64,000 bases of DNA. Origin: Kalymmatonema hyalinum WJT4-NPBG1. GTDB taxonomy: Bacteria > Cyanobacteriota > Cyanobacteriia > Cyanobacteriales > Nostocaceae. Location: the NCBI GenBank assembly GCA_019359075.1, contig JAHHIB010000037.1, positions 1 through 64,000 of the forward strand, written 5' to 3'. Positions 54,720 to 63,373 of the stretch are shown here, in pieces. The notes under the pieces are model-generated. The model was not told where the DNA came from and made no database searches. It saw only the letters and a list, made by a program, of their open reading frames with translations. The position numbers and the translations under genes are program-made. Numbering within the stretch: the first letter of the stretch is position 1; every line of letters begins with the position of its first letter.

Positions 54720-55538
54720 ATGCGATCGCAGTGGGATGCTTTGCTGAAAAATCTCGGTGAATGGCAAGGTTCATTCACCCGCCTCTCGCCTCAAGGTGAA
54801 ATCAAAGAAGATATTCCCAGCATAGTTTCCTTAGAAGGGTTGAACAACAATCAAACAATCCGCCAGACTATAAGCCTGGGGGGAAGTGAAACGGTTTTAG
54901 AATACTCTTCCTTAGCACGAACTGTACTGTTTTTTGAAAATGGGGCGTTTTCTCAAGGTTCGATCCAGCTAGGTCCATTTTCGGAATTTGGGGCAGAACT
55001 TGGGTTAATTCACGAAAATCGCCGCTTACGCCTCGTTCAGATGTTTGACAAAAACCTCCAGCTAGACAAACTCACCCTGATTCGAGAACATCTTGCCGGA
55101 ACTCAACCAGAACAACGTCCACCTTTGAGAGTAGATGACCTTCTGGGAGAATGGCAGGGTGAGGCAGTGACAATATATCCAGATTGGCGTTCTTCCCAGA
55201 GTTACCCTACCAAAATGCAATTACAACTTGATAGTGCTGGGCGACTAAGGCAAAGCTTAACCTTTAGTGAACGGACGATTACCTCAACAGCTACCGTCAA
55301 AGACTCGATCATTCACTTCGATGAAGAGCCGCACAAGCAGGTACAAGTATTACTCCTACCCGATGGCGCTTCTGCCACTTCTCCACTCAAACTACAATTA
55401 CGTCAACCACTTTTTCTTGAGGTAGGTTGGCTCATCCAACCCAACCTGCGCCAACGGATGATTCGTAGCTACAGCGACAAAGGCGAGTGGGTTAGCCTGA
55501 CGTTGGTAACAGAACGCCGAGTTCCTTGTTCCAGCTGA
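54720..55538 (+). CDS. DUF3598 family (lipocalin-like) protein
   Basis: 272 aa. It reads as two beta-barrel-like halves, each starting with a WQG motif: LGEWQGSFTRLSP near residue 12 and LGEWQGEAVTIYPDWR near 142. This is the DUF3598 arrangement of cyanobacteria and plants, whose fold is calycin-like. A HIP1-like GCGATCGC sits at its ATG (4 bases into the gene). The role is unknown; binding of a pigment or lipid is a fair guess for the fold. Confidence 0.8.
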   Translation: MRSQWDALLKNLGEWQGSFTRLSPQGEIKEDIPSIVSLEGLNNNQTIRQTISLGGSETVLEYSSLARTVLFFENGAFSQGSIQLGPFSEFGAELGLIHENRRLRLVQMFDKNLQLDKLTLIREHLAGTQPEQRPPLRVDDLLGEWQGEAVTIYPDWRSSQSYPTKMQLQLDSAGRLRQSLTFSERTITSTATVKDSIIHFDEEPHKQVQVLLLPDGASATSPLKLQLRQPLFLEVGWLIQPNLRQRMIRSYSDKGEWVSLTLVTERRVPCSS

Positions 55539-55699
55539 AGTTTGTAGAAATCATAAGGAATACACGAACATGACATCGTTTGTAGTCAAACTCTCGCCGC
55601 TACAAGTAGGATATTAGATCAGCAGAAAGTACCGCTTCGTAACTACTAAACCAAACTTAGACAAGTTGGGACTTATGAATAGGGAACCATAAGTCCAAG

Positions 55700-57526
55700 A
55701 TGAATAACAAGCTGACCATAGAAGAGCTAACAACACTGGTCGTTCAATCTCAAGCAGGAAACCTCAACGCCTACAGCAAGATTGTTCGGAACTTTCAGGA
55801 TATGGCAGTGGGATACGCCTACTCAATCGTGGGCAGTTTTCAGTTAGCAGAAGATGCGGCACAGGAAGCATTTATTGATGCGTATCTAAACCTAGAAAAA
55901 CTCCGCTCAGCCGCTGCCTTTCCTGGCTGGTTAAAAAAAATTATCTTCAAGCATTGCGATCGCTTGACACGGGGCAAGCGCGTCTCAATCGTGCCATTGG
56001 AAGATACAGCTCAATTGCCCTCAAGTCATCCCGAACCAGCCCAAATCGCTCAACAGCGAGAGGTGAAAGACAAAGTGCATCAGGCTATCCAGGCACTGCC
56101 AGAAAGCGAACGTATCGTGACTACACTCTTCTATATCAGTGGTTATTCACAAAAAGAAATCAGCACATTCCTAGATATCCCAGTATCCACAATCAAAAAT
56201 CGCCTGCATTCTGCACGTAGCCGACTAAAACAAAGGATGATTGATATGGTGTCAGATAATTTGCATGAAAAGCGCCCCTCCAAAAACGAAACATTTACTG
56301 CTCAGGTGATAGAGATACTCGACGCATCTGTTAGCGGCGACAGCACAAAAGTGGAGTTTCTGCTGCAACAAGAGCCAAAATTGGCGAACATTAAGAGTCG
56401 AGAAATCAAGAGTACGCCTTTGCATTTCGCCGCCCATCGCGGGCATTTAGAGGTTGTCCGGTTCTTAATCGCCGCTTGTGCAGATGTCAATGCAAAAGAA
56501 GACAATGGCAGCAACAGCACGCCCCTACACTGGGCGGCAACGGGTGGATATCTGGACGTATCGCAACTGCTGGTTGAAAACGGCGCTGACTTAAATGCAA
56601 TTGACGGTTGGTACAACCTCAGCCCACTAGGTTGGGCAACAGTCGTCAAGTGCTTTACAAAAGACCAGTCGATTCCTGGTGAGCAGTACTCTCAGGTGTC
56701 AGAGTATCTTCTGGCACAAGGAGCTTCTCTGGATATATTTTCGGCGATTGCCCTGCAAAAAGTCGATGAAGTCCGGTCTATCGTGAAAGCAAACCCAAAT
56801 TTGCTTTCCCAAAGGCTTGGTTTTGCTCACAACGAATGGCAGCCACTGCACTTCGCAGTGCTCGAAAACCTGCTTGATATGGTGCAACTGCTCTTGGACT
56901 GCGGGGCTGATATTCACGCCCGAACTGCCTGGGGTATGACTCCTTTATGCCTTGCTATTCATGCCAAGAACGAAAAAGTTGCAAAGCTGCTAACCCAACG
57001 AGGAGCCAAAGTCGATTTGTCTGCGGCAATTGTATCAGCACAATGGCAGCAAGCCAGAGTCATTCTTGATGCCGACCCCACGCAAGTGCAGCCAGGAGGG
57101 CAAAATCAGTTGCTGCTACATTACACAGTTCAACAAGGTCTTGTCGAAGGGACAAAAATGCTTCTAGAGTACACAGATGCCAACATCAGAACCAGGCATT
57201 TGTTTGGCGATTTTGTCACCAATCTCACACCTTTGCATATGGCGGCTCTTTACGGTCATGCTCAAGTGGCTGTTGCTCTGCTGGAGCATGGTGCCGAAGT
57301 TAATGCTAAGGACACTGAAAGTTTGGAGATAACGCCGTTACACCTTGCCGCAATGAAAGGTTATGTGGATATGATTCGACTTTTAGTGGAGCATGGCGCT
57401 GACCTAACGCTTTTAGACAGCGTTCATGGCAGCACGCCGCTTGGGTGGGCAAATCATTTCTGCCAGGATGCGGCTATGACGTTGTTGAAACAATTCGGAA
57501 CTTCGGAGACTGACCTAGACAAGTGA
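55700..57526 (+). CDS. ECF sigma factor fused to ankyrin repeats
   Basis: 608 aa. Residues 20-90 are sigma region 2 (AYSKIVRNFQDMAVGYAYSIVGSFQLAEDAAQEAFIDAY, AFPGWLKKIIFKHCDR); 125-180 are region 4 with the helix-turn-helix (QALPESERIVTTLFYISGYSQKEISTFLDIPVSTIKNRLHSARSRLK). After a short charged linker (183-200), about residues 203-600 consist of ankyrin repeats (STPLHFAAHRGHLEVVRFLI, STPLHWAATGGYLDVSQLLVENGADLN, LTPLHMAALYGHAQVAVALLEHGAEVN). No separate anti-sigma gene is adjacent. The ankyrin half may bind a partner that controls the sigma half; this is inference. It ends 73 bp before the IS607-type element. Confidence 0.92.
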   Translation: MNNKLTIEELTTLVVQSQAGNLNAYSKIVRNFQDMAVGYAYSIVGSFQLAEDAAQEAFIDAYLNLEKLRSAAAFPGWLKKIIFKHCDRLTRGKRVSIVPLEDTAQLPSSHPEPAQIAQQREVKDKVHQAIQALPESERIVTTLFYISGYSQKEISTFLDIPVSTIKNRLHSARSRLKQRMIDMVSDNLHEKRPSKNETFTAQVIEILDASVSGDSTKVEFLLQQEPKLANIKSREIKSTPLHFAAHRGHLEVVRFLIAACADVNAKEDNGSNSTPLHWAATGGYLDVSQLLVENGADLNAIDGWYNLSPLGWATVVKCFTKDQSIPGEQYSQVSEYLLAQGASLDIFSAIALQKVDEVRSIVKANPNLLSQRLGFAHNEWQPLHFAVLENLLDMVQLLLDCGADIHARTAWGMTPLCLAIHAKNEKVAKLLTQRGAKVDLSAAIVSAQWQQARVILDADPTQVQPGGQNQLLLHYTVQQGLVEGTKMLLEYTDANIRTRHLFGDFVTNLTPLHMAALYGHAQVAVALLEHGAEVNAKDTESLEITPLHLAAMKGYVDMIRLLVEHGADLTLLDSVHGSTPLGWANHFCQDAAMTLLKQFGTSETDLDK

Positions 57527-57599
57527 TTTCCTGGATTTTGCGGAACATATCTGATTAATGCTGTATCATATCAACTATGTGAGCGTGTTATTCAGGTTA

Positions 57600-58183
57600 A
57601 TGTTTAAAACGCCTAGTGAAACAGCATCCCATTTTGGGGTGTGTCTCCATACACTGAGACGTTGCGAAAAATCAGGGATAATTAAAGCTTGGGAGGACGC
57701 CGTCAGGTCAAAGACGATATGACATCACGAGCTACCAAGGTTTACAAACTCTTGCGTTGAGAACGGGCAATTATCACTTATGCCCGGGTTTCAAGTCGCG
57801 GGCACAAAGCAGACCTTGATAGACAAGTTAGCGTCCTTAAAAGCCTCTATCCAGACTCAGAACTTATCACAGATATCGGTTCAGGGCTTAACTTTAAGCG
57901 AACGGGACTTAGAACCCTTCTGGAACGAGTGCGTCAAAGGGATGTCGGACTTGTTGTGGTTGCCCACAAAGACAGACTCGCCCGTTTTGGGTTTGACCTT
58001 ATCAAATGGTTGTGTGAACTTGACGGTGCAGAACTCTTGGTTCTCAACCAAGACAACCTTTCCCCAGAGCGAGAAATGGTTGAAGACATACTTGCCATTG
58101 TCCACGTCTTTTCGTGCCGATTGTACGGACTCAGGAAGTACAAATCTGCAATCAAAGAAGATAAGGATTTACCCCGAACCTGA
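57600..58183 (+). pseudogene. tnpA: IS607 TnpA serine recombinase with two single-base insertions
   Basis: The N-terminal MerR-like helix-turn-helix is read from the ATG at 57600 (SHFGVCLHTLRRCEKSGIIKAW); one extra base near 57693 shifts the frame to RTPSGQRRYDITSYQGL; a second extra base near 57769 shifts to IITYARVSSRGHKADLDRQV, with the catalytic Ser, which then runs on through VVVAHKDRLARFGFDLIKW to the stop at 58183. The length minus two bases equals 194 codons, so nothing else is lost. The protein cannot be made intact, so the element cannot move by itself. Confidence 0.88.
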
Positions 58184-59285
58184 GTTACATAAAGTTTGGA
58201 AGAAATGGTTAGCGGCGTGTCGATATTGCTTTAATCAAGCAATATCAATGCAACGTAATTCTAAAACTCGGATTGGTAAATTAAAACTGCGAAATATGGT
58301 GATGCAATCCGATTTACCTGACTGGGTTAAGGAAGTACCATGCCATATCAAACAAAATGCCGTCTTCGATGCTCATCAAGCTTATTTAGCTAGCCGTGAC
58401 GCTAAATTTCGTTCTATTCGCAATCCACAACAAAGTATTAAATTTAATAATTCCAACTTCACTTCGGGCAAGTGGTATTACAACAAAACCAAGAAATTAA
58501 ACTTTGTCATGAGTGAGCCAATACCGACAAGTTGTGAGTATGGAACACAGCTAGTTTATAAACGTGGTGCGTGGTTTGCGGTATTCCCAGAACCTATTCA
58601 ACGTCGTGATTCTAACTCTAATAAGTTGATAGCACTTGACCCAGGAGTTAGGAGTTTTCTGACTGGATACGACGGGGATAAAGTGATAGAAATCGGCGGG
58701 AATGATATGGGGCGAGTCACTCGCCTGTGTCAATACCTAGACGATTTGATTAGTCGCTCAACTAAAGTTAATTCTAAACGTCGTCGGCAGATGCGACGTG
58801 CTGCAAACAAGTTGCGAGACAGGATACAAAACCTGGTCAACGAAGTCCATAAAAAGACAGCACATTATCTAACCAACAACTACCGTGTCATATTTCTTCC
58901 CTACTTCGAGACGAACCTAATGGTAGCCAAGTCGAGCAGAAAGATACGGTCAAAAACAGTTAGAAATATGCTGACTTGGGCGCATTATCGGTTTAAATTA
59001 ACTTTAAAACATCAAGCATCAAAGCGTGGTTGCGTGGTGATTGATGTAAGTGAGGCTCATACATCAAAAACTTGTGGTGTGTGTGGTCATCGACACGCAA
59101 AACTTGGTGGCAACAAAATCCATAAGTGTCCGAACTGTGGAACTGAAACACCAAGGGATGCGAACGGCGCACGTAACATCATGTTGCGTGCTTTGAGGGA
59201 TACCTCCTTTACCGTCAACCAAGATGGTATTGCTATTGTTTCATTCCAAGCGTTGTCAAGCAACGTTCAAGAATGTTCAGCATAA
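58098..59285 (+). CDS. tnpB: IS607-type TnpB RNA-guided nuclease, intact
   Basis: 395 aa from a TTG at 58098 (TTG at 58080 and 58092 also possible; the frame is open to 57780, which overlaps tnpA). RuvC-I LIALDPGVRSFLTGYDG (D181), RuvC-II VIFLPYFETNLM (E271), four-Cys zinc ribbon C326/C329/C344/C347 in TCGVCG and CPNCGT, RuvC-III PRDANGARNI (D354). All catalytic residues are present. N-terminal KKIRIYPEPELHKVWKKW is the usual wedge-domain start. Known TnpB proteins cut DNA guided by an RNA made from the element's 3' end. A CGTTG/CAACG hairpin at 59251-59265 lies in the expected RNA region. Confidence 0.9.
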   Translation: MSTSFRADCTDSGSTNLQSKKIRIYPEPELHKVWKKWLAACRYCFNQAISMQRNSKTRIGKLKLRNMVMQSDLPDWVKEVPCHIKQNAVFDAHQAYLASRDAKFRSIRNPQQSIKFNNSNFTSGKWYYNKTKKLNFVMSEPIPTSCEYGTQLVYKRGAWFAVFPEPIQRRDSNSNKLIALDPGVRSFLTGYDGDKVIEIGGNDMGRVTRLCQYLDDLISRSTKVNSKRRRQMRRAANKLRDRIQNLVNEVHKKTAHYLTNNYRVIFLPYFETNLMVAKSSRKIRSKTVRNMLTWAHYRFKLTLKHQASKRGCVVIDVSEAHTSKTCGVCGHRHAKLGGNKIHKCPNCGTETPRDANGARNIMLRALRDTSFTVNQDGIAIVSFQALSSNVQECSA

Positions 59286-59343
59286 ATGTATCAGTAATAC
59301 CTACCTTTTAACCGATCAGCGGGAGATTAAACAAGGAGGAATA

Positions 59344-60717
59344 TCAAATTTTTGAGATTTTTGACGAACTGCTCATAAATTGAGTAAAATCACCGTCTTT
59401 AAATGTCTCTTCCCAATTCGCTGGTACGCGATAGGGATTAGGATTGTCTTTTGTGGGTACATACATGAAGATGTACTCACACTGAACTCCATCTAGTTTA
59501 GTTTCCGGAGTTATACCCCAATCTCCAATATATGCGCCTGTAAGAATTGCACCTCTAAAATCAGTTCTGTCTAATTGCGCTTTTGTCAGGTTAGCTCTGG
59601 AAATATCCGCATTTTGCAAGTTAGATTCATTCAGCCTAGCTGCAATCAAGCTAGCATCTGTGATATTCGCTCCCTGCAAATTGATACCTTGCAAGTTCCA
59701 GCCATCGAAATTTTTGTTCTGCAAGTCTTTTGTAATCAGCAATTCTCGTATTTTTTCATCTTCAAGATAAGTTGTCCTAATGTCAGCAAAATTCAGCTTT
59801 TTCGCCTGAAACCAACAGGTACGTGTCAGGATAGATTTGATGAAATAGGTGTTTTTCAGCCTTGCCTGCGTAAAGTCGGCATCTGTCAAATCGCTTCCTT
59901 GAAAACTGGTTCCGCGTCTTGTTACTAAGCCAAAAGCAATATTGCGAAGCCAGCTTTGCTTCTCATCTTCAAATAAAGCACGGCAACTAACGTCAGCAGA
60001 CAGGATTAATGTTAATACTGCTACTGTCACTGCCGGTGCTCCTGCTGTAACACCACCTACCTTTGCCCCTGCGACAACCACTGCTCCGGCTACCGCCCCT
60101 GCCATTGCTACTGTCACTGCTACTGCAAATAATCCAGCTATAGCCCCTGCCACTACCGCTGCCCCGGCTATGACCACTAGACCTGTTGCAGCCACTATCA
60201 CTGCTACAGCCCCTATGATAACTACTGTCACAATCGCTGACAATTCCATGACCCGTGTCTGGGTGCCTGTGCCAACCCATGCTACTGCCACGACCCCTGC
60301 CCATACTACTGCTGCAACCCCAGCACATACAACTGCCACTGCCAAAAATCCACAGGCTGCTGCGACTCCTCGACGCATAGTGATGAGAAAAAAGAGTAAC
60401 AATACTATGCAGCTGATGACGGCAACATAGATATTTTCACGGTTGCCATTTACTACAATGAATCCTAACAGAGAGCCACCGACAGTCGATAGCAATCCTG
60501 ATACTGCCGACAGCAGTAATGCAGATATTAGTATGGTAATTGCCCAACGCCGTTGTAGTCCCGCTCTCGCATGGCTGAAGTTTGCTCCTCTAAGGATGGC
60601 ATCTGTGAAGTCAGTACCTCGGATATCGCAATAGGAGAAATCTGCACCTGTTAAGTCTTGCCCTTTGAAGGATTTGCCTCTGAGCTTAGCACGGCGGTAG
60701 TTTTGAGCCACGTTCAA
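59344..60717 (-). CDS. pentapeptide-repeat protein split by a hydrophobic Ala/Val/Gly-rich membrane domain
   Basis: 457 aa. Pentapeptide repeats A(D/N)LXX at residues about 9-50 (LRGKSFKGQDLTGADFSYCD) and again at about 275-400 (FQGSDLTDADFTQARL, NLQGANITDASLIAARLNESNLQNADIS). Between them about 200 residues are strongly hydrophobic, first two ordinary membrane segments and then a low-complexity V/A/G stretch (AVVAGAIAGLFAVAVTVAMA). The C-terminal 50 residues are polar. The DNA of the middle part is built of GCAGTA/GCAGGG-like hexamer variations, suggesting expansion by slippage. Role unknown. Confidence 0.8.
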   Translation of the reverse strand: MNVAQNYRRAKLRGKSFKGQDLTGADFSYCDIRGTDFTDAILRGANFSHARAGLQRRWAITILISALLLSAVSGLLSTVGGSLLGFIVVNGNRENIYVAVISCIVLLLFFLITMRRGVAAACGFLAVAVVCAGVAAVVWAGVVAVAWVGTGTQTRVMELSAIVTVVIIGAVAVIVAATGLVVIAGAAVVAGAIAGLFAVAVTVAMAGAVAGAVVVAGAKVGGVTAGAPAVTVAVLTLILSADVSCRALFEDEKQSWLRNIAFGLVTRRGTSFQGSDLTDADFTQARLKNTYFIKSILTRTCWFQAKKLNFADIRTTYLEDEKIRELLITKDLQNKNFDGWNLQGINLQGANITDASLIAARLNESNLQNADISRANLTKAQLDRTDFRGAILTGAYIGDWGITPETKLDGVQCEYIFMYVPTKDNPNPYRVPANWEETFKDGDFTQFMSSSSKISKI

Positions 60718-60965
60718 TTACAATAAAATTGGGGGTACTTTTAACTACAAGTTGTAGAATATCAGTTTTTGGCAGGTTTAGATATCTGTCAAGTGTCTTA
60801 ATATTTTAGTTGACACGCAAAAATGCACTTAAGCTCAGCTGATGCGCTTCAAGAAACTATCAAGAGATAGTGGGAGGGTGAGAACCTCTGAAGATGTAGT
60901 TTGACGCACGGAGGAAAACTACATCTGTGTTTTTAACCAGGGGATGAAACCCGACTCATAGGGCT
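60718..60965. other. gap between pentapeptide and ribbon-helix-helix genes
   Basis: Contains an ACTACATCTTCAGAGG..ACTACATCTGTG-like inverted pair at 60890-60930 and GGGGATGAAACCCGACTCAT near 60940, which look like end sequences of an old IS200/IS605-type element. No gene seen. Confidence 0.3.
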
Positions 60966-61103
60966 TTAGCCCTTTGTTTCTCTTTCAACAAATTCTCTAA
61001 TTGCTTCCCGAATTAAATCATTGATAGATCTTTCTGTTTGTGCCGACATTTTTTTCAAATCCTCATACTCTTTGTCTGACAATCTTAAGTTGTAACGTTG
61101 CAT
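60966..61103 (-). CDS. small ribbon-helix-helix (CopG/Arc-type) protein, 45 aa
   Basis: Reads MQRYNLRLSDKEYEDLKKMS then AQTERSINDLIREAIREFVE and RETKG. A beta strand with alternating polar residues, then two amphipathic helices with SINDLIREAI, is the ribbon-helix-helix DNA-binding fold of antitoxins and CopG repressors. Start is an ATG; the stop TAA lies at 60966-60968. No toxin gene is adjacent on this strand. Similar small proteins also accompany TnpB elements. Confidence 0.6.
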   Translation of the reverse strand: MQRYNLRLSDKEYEDLKKMSAQTERSINDLIREAIREFVERETKG

Positions 61104-61560
61104 AATCCCATATATGTGTTAATTTAGGATTAATTTAACACTACAGGATGAAAAACTCCAAAAGCGAAAGTGGCGTTAGACGTTCTGAACCACGACAACT
61201 GAAGATATGGGGTTGTGTTGAGAAGAACTTAATTGTTGCCTTCAACACGTAAAATCTTCAAGGCTTCGCCGTGAGCGCTCAGCCGAACGGTTGGAAGATC
61301 CTAAAGTAGCCGTACAGCCATGAAAATGGTCGAGGCGGGTAGGGCTGTCTTACCCTCGTCAACGTGTTTTACAAAAACATGAGACAACGTTGCGGAGTGT
61401 GGCTTTTAGCCCAGGTCGCAACAACAGTCTAGAATCCTGGTTTTTCAAAGCCAGGAGAGTTCAAAGTTAATTTACCTGAAACGCTTTCTCCAACCCCATA
61501 GCTTCAAGTCATTTATTGGGCATGACAAAAGCTATGCTCGTCCGCCCGCTCCCAAATGGA
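61104..61560. other. region of mobile-element debris and repeats
   Basis: A short plus-strand frame at about 61148-61250 ends SESGVRRSEPRQLKIWG and may be a lost gene's tail. 61262-61290 is a dispersed repeat matching 41791-41819 exactly on the other strand. The downstream part to 61450 can pair in several ways (GTAGGGC..GTCTTACCC). No intact gene. Confidence 0.4.
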
Positions 61561-62046
61561 TTAAGTCTCATCTAATGGTCCAAAACTTTTAGCATTCGAT
61601 ATATCGTAAATTTCTACGTCTGCCCCGCGTCGAAGCATTCGCTTACCCAAGCGAGGAAAGTCGGCAATCTCCACATCAAGACTCTCTCCGCCCATTAGAT
61701 AAACCAACTCCTCATCATAGGGATTACGTAGATGATGCGCTACTGAAGGTGTTGGAAAACCCATGAAATCCCCTGCGCTGACTTCAAATTTCTCACCATC
61801 AATCTCCGCTACCCCACGACCGGAAATAATGTAAATCCATTCTTCTTCTCGATAATGAGCATGATAGATAAACGATTCTTTCCCAGGTGGTATCTTGGCA
61901 AGACTTACGCCTACCCTTGCGAGTCCTGCTAAACGACTCATCTGAGTTCCAGTGATCAGCGAGTTAGGGTTCCAAGGGTGAGAGAAAGTAGCTTCTTTCT
62001 CTGCTATTTCAGAAGCTCGCAAAAGAAAGGATTTTTTCTCTGACAT
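61561..62046 (-). CDS. cupin-domain protein
   Basis: 161 aa. The central cupin motifs are visible: motif 1 as KESFIYHAHYREEEWIYIISGRGVAEIDGEKF and motif 2 as AGDFMGFPTPSVAHHLRNP, with His and Glu metal ligands. Single-domain cupin. The substrate or ligand is unknown; proteins of this sort often bind sugars or act as isomerases or dioxygenases. Confidence 0.85.
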   Translation of the reverse strand: MSEKKSFLLRASEIAEKEATFSHPWNPNSLITGTQMSRLAGLARVGVSLAKIPPGKESFIYHAHYREEEWIYIISGRGVAEIDGEKFEVSAGDFMGFPTPSVAHHLRNPYDEELVYLMGGESLDVEIADFPRLGKRMLRRGADVEIYDISNAKSFGPLDET

Positions 62047-62294
62047 CTTGATATCTACTCCTTATCGATACAGCGTTGATAAGCTGTCGCGCCTACAATT
62101 TGCATATAATCAGAAGAGCTTAGTACATGATTCCATAAGTTCATAGCGAAAACTTGAACGAAGACTCTGTGTACCTTTGCGTTTACCGAGCGCGCTCCTT
62201 AGCGTTTAAAAACGTTACGAATTAATGAAATGCTGTACTTAGTAAATTTCAGTAGAGAGTGCTATGCCTGCAAAGGGGCTTCTGTCGGAGCTAG

Positions 62295-62870
62295 CTAAAG
62301 TAGCGAACAAGAACGTTGCAAAGCTTTGTAAAGTAATTTTTGATACTCTTTATCTCTCACGCCATAAGCACCAAACCTCTCCAAATGGGGATTCATCATT
62401 TGGGCATCGAACATCACAAATTCCCTTTGGCGCAACCTTTCCACCAACTTCACCATCGCTACCTTTGAACCCTCTGGGATGCGGTAAAACATTGACTCCC
62501 CAATAAAAGCACCCCCAATCACAATTCCTAAAATTCCCCCAGCAAGTTCATCCCCTTGCCAAGTTTCAAAACTATATGCCCAACCCGCTTGGTAAAGTTC
62601 CCAGTAAATCTCTTTTAACTGTGGTGAAATCCAGGTAAGTTCTCGGTTAGCACATCCAGCCACAACAGCTTTGAAATCGCGGTTAATCGCAACGGTAAAA
62701 CGCTCTTGATTGAGAACACGCTGCAGCGACTTGGGGTAACGAAATCGTTCATCTAAAGGAATGAGAGTGCGATCGCGACTTCCATACCACCCCAAGACAT
62801 CATTCTCATCAGCCATGAGAAAATAGCCTTGAGCATAGCTTTGAATAATAGTGGCAACATCATATTGCAT
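62295..62870 (-). CDS. aat: leucyl/phenylalanyl-tRNA-protein transferase
   Basis: 191 aa. Attaches Leu or Phe to N-terminal Arg or Lys of proteins and so marks them for the Clp protease. [14 protein letters not shown] near the N-terminus and [25 protein letters not shown] in the middle are family signatures, the second slightly altered from the usual. The ATG at 62870 ([21 protein letters not shown]) is chosen because the frame upstream to 62996 overlaps the divergent gene and is hydrophobic without precedent in the family. Confidence 0.88.
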   Translation of the reverse strand: MQYDVATIIQSYAQGYFLMADENDVLGWYGSRDRTLIPLDERFRYPKSLQRVLNQERFTVAINRDFKAVVAGCANRELTWISPQLKEIYWELYQAGWAYSFETWQGDELAGGILGIVIGGAFIGESMFYRIPEGSKVAMVKLVERLRQREFVMFDAQMMNPHLERFGAYGVRDKEYQKLLYKALQRSCSLL

Positions 62871-62970
62871 ACAAATAAGCAAAAAACATATTTTGTAGTA
62901 GGCGCTGCCATCGCCCACTACGAACCTATTTTCTGGCAACCTAAGGTCTTTAATATAAAAACAAAAGAAA

Positions 62971-63300
62971 ATGACAGAACCAATTCCACCGATCACCTTA
63001 CCACCACCTCAAGATCCTATGCTTGAGGGAGAATGGTTGCGACAGCGCTTGCATCAGTGGCTTGATGAAGAATTTATCCCGGAAGCAATCAATCAGACAA
63101 TTGCCCAAAGAGCAGCACAGATTTTTGTGCGTCAACGGATGGAAGGAGAAAACGACTTAGGTTCTCTGGTGATTGCCATTGTCACAGAGATGCAGTCGTT
63201 TGATTTTTCCAAAAGTTTCTACGGAGAGTTTGCTATAGCTAACGCTGTCAGCGATTTACTCCTAGATAGTCTGGGAATTGATAGATGTTGCGGACAGTAA
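62971..63300 (+). CDS. conserved hypothetical protein, 109 aa
   Basis: Soluble, with a Pro-rich start ([20 protein letters not shown]) then an amphipathic helix [20 protein letters not shown]. Ends [11 protein letters not shown]. It is divergent from aat with about 100 bp between starts. Resembles small proteins conserved in cyanobacteria, unknown role. Confidence 0.65.
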   Translation: MTEPIPPITLPPPQDPMLEGEWLRQRLHQWLDEEFIPEAINQTIAQRAAQIFVRQRMEGENDLGSLVIAIVTEMQSFDFSKSFYGEFAIANAVSDLLLDSLGIDRCCGQ

Positions 63301-63304
63301 TTTT

Positions 63305-63373
63305 GTTAGCTGTTAGCTGTTAGTTGTTAGTTGTCAACAAGAACCACTAACGACTAACGACTAACGACTAACT
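63305..63373. repeat. inverted heptamer arrays next to rpsN
   Basis: Four units GTTAGCT/GTTAGTT (63305-63332) face four units ACTAACG/ACTAACT (63346-63373). The array can fold on itself and its last unit overlaps the rpsN stop codon complement. These are short tandemly repeated repetitive sequences typical of heterocystous cyanobacteria; the fold may end rpsN transcription. Confidence 0.8.

Larger units (their letters stand above)
57600..59330 (+). mobile_element. IS607-type element, tnpA broken, tnpB intact
   Basis: Gene order tnpA (serine recombinase) then overlapping tnpB is that of IS607. These elements have no inverted repeats and make no target duplication, so the borders are only bracketed by the genes. 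The right end and any omega RNA should lie at the 3' end of tnpB and the next few tens of bases. Confidence 0.8.

Noticed and set aside
57780-58097. N-terminal extension of TnpB in the open frame
   Set aside because: This stretch overlaps the tnpA catalytic region in another frame and does not look like TnpB; the true start is probably one of the TTG codons at 58080-58098.
59942-60430. 162-codon plus-strand frame rich in Ala, Thr and Pro
   Set aside because: It is antisense to the pentapeptide protein and exists because the GC-rich hexamer repeats are open in several frames.
62871-62996. 42-codon N-terminal extension of Aat
   Set aside because: It overlaps the divergent gene at 62971 and is not part of the Aat family; [10 protein letters not shown] is the natural start.
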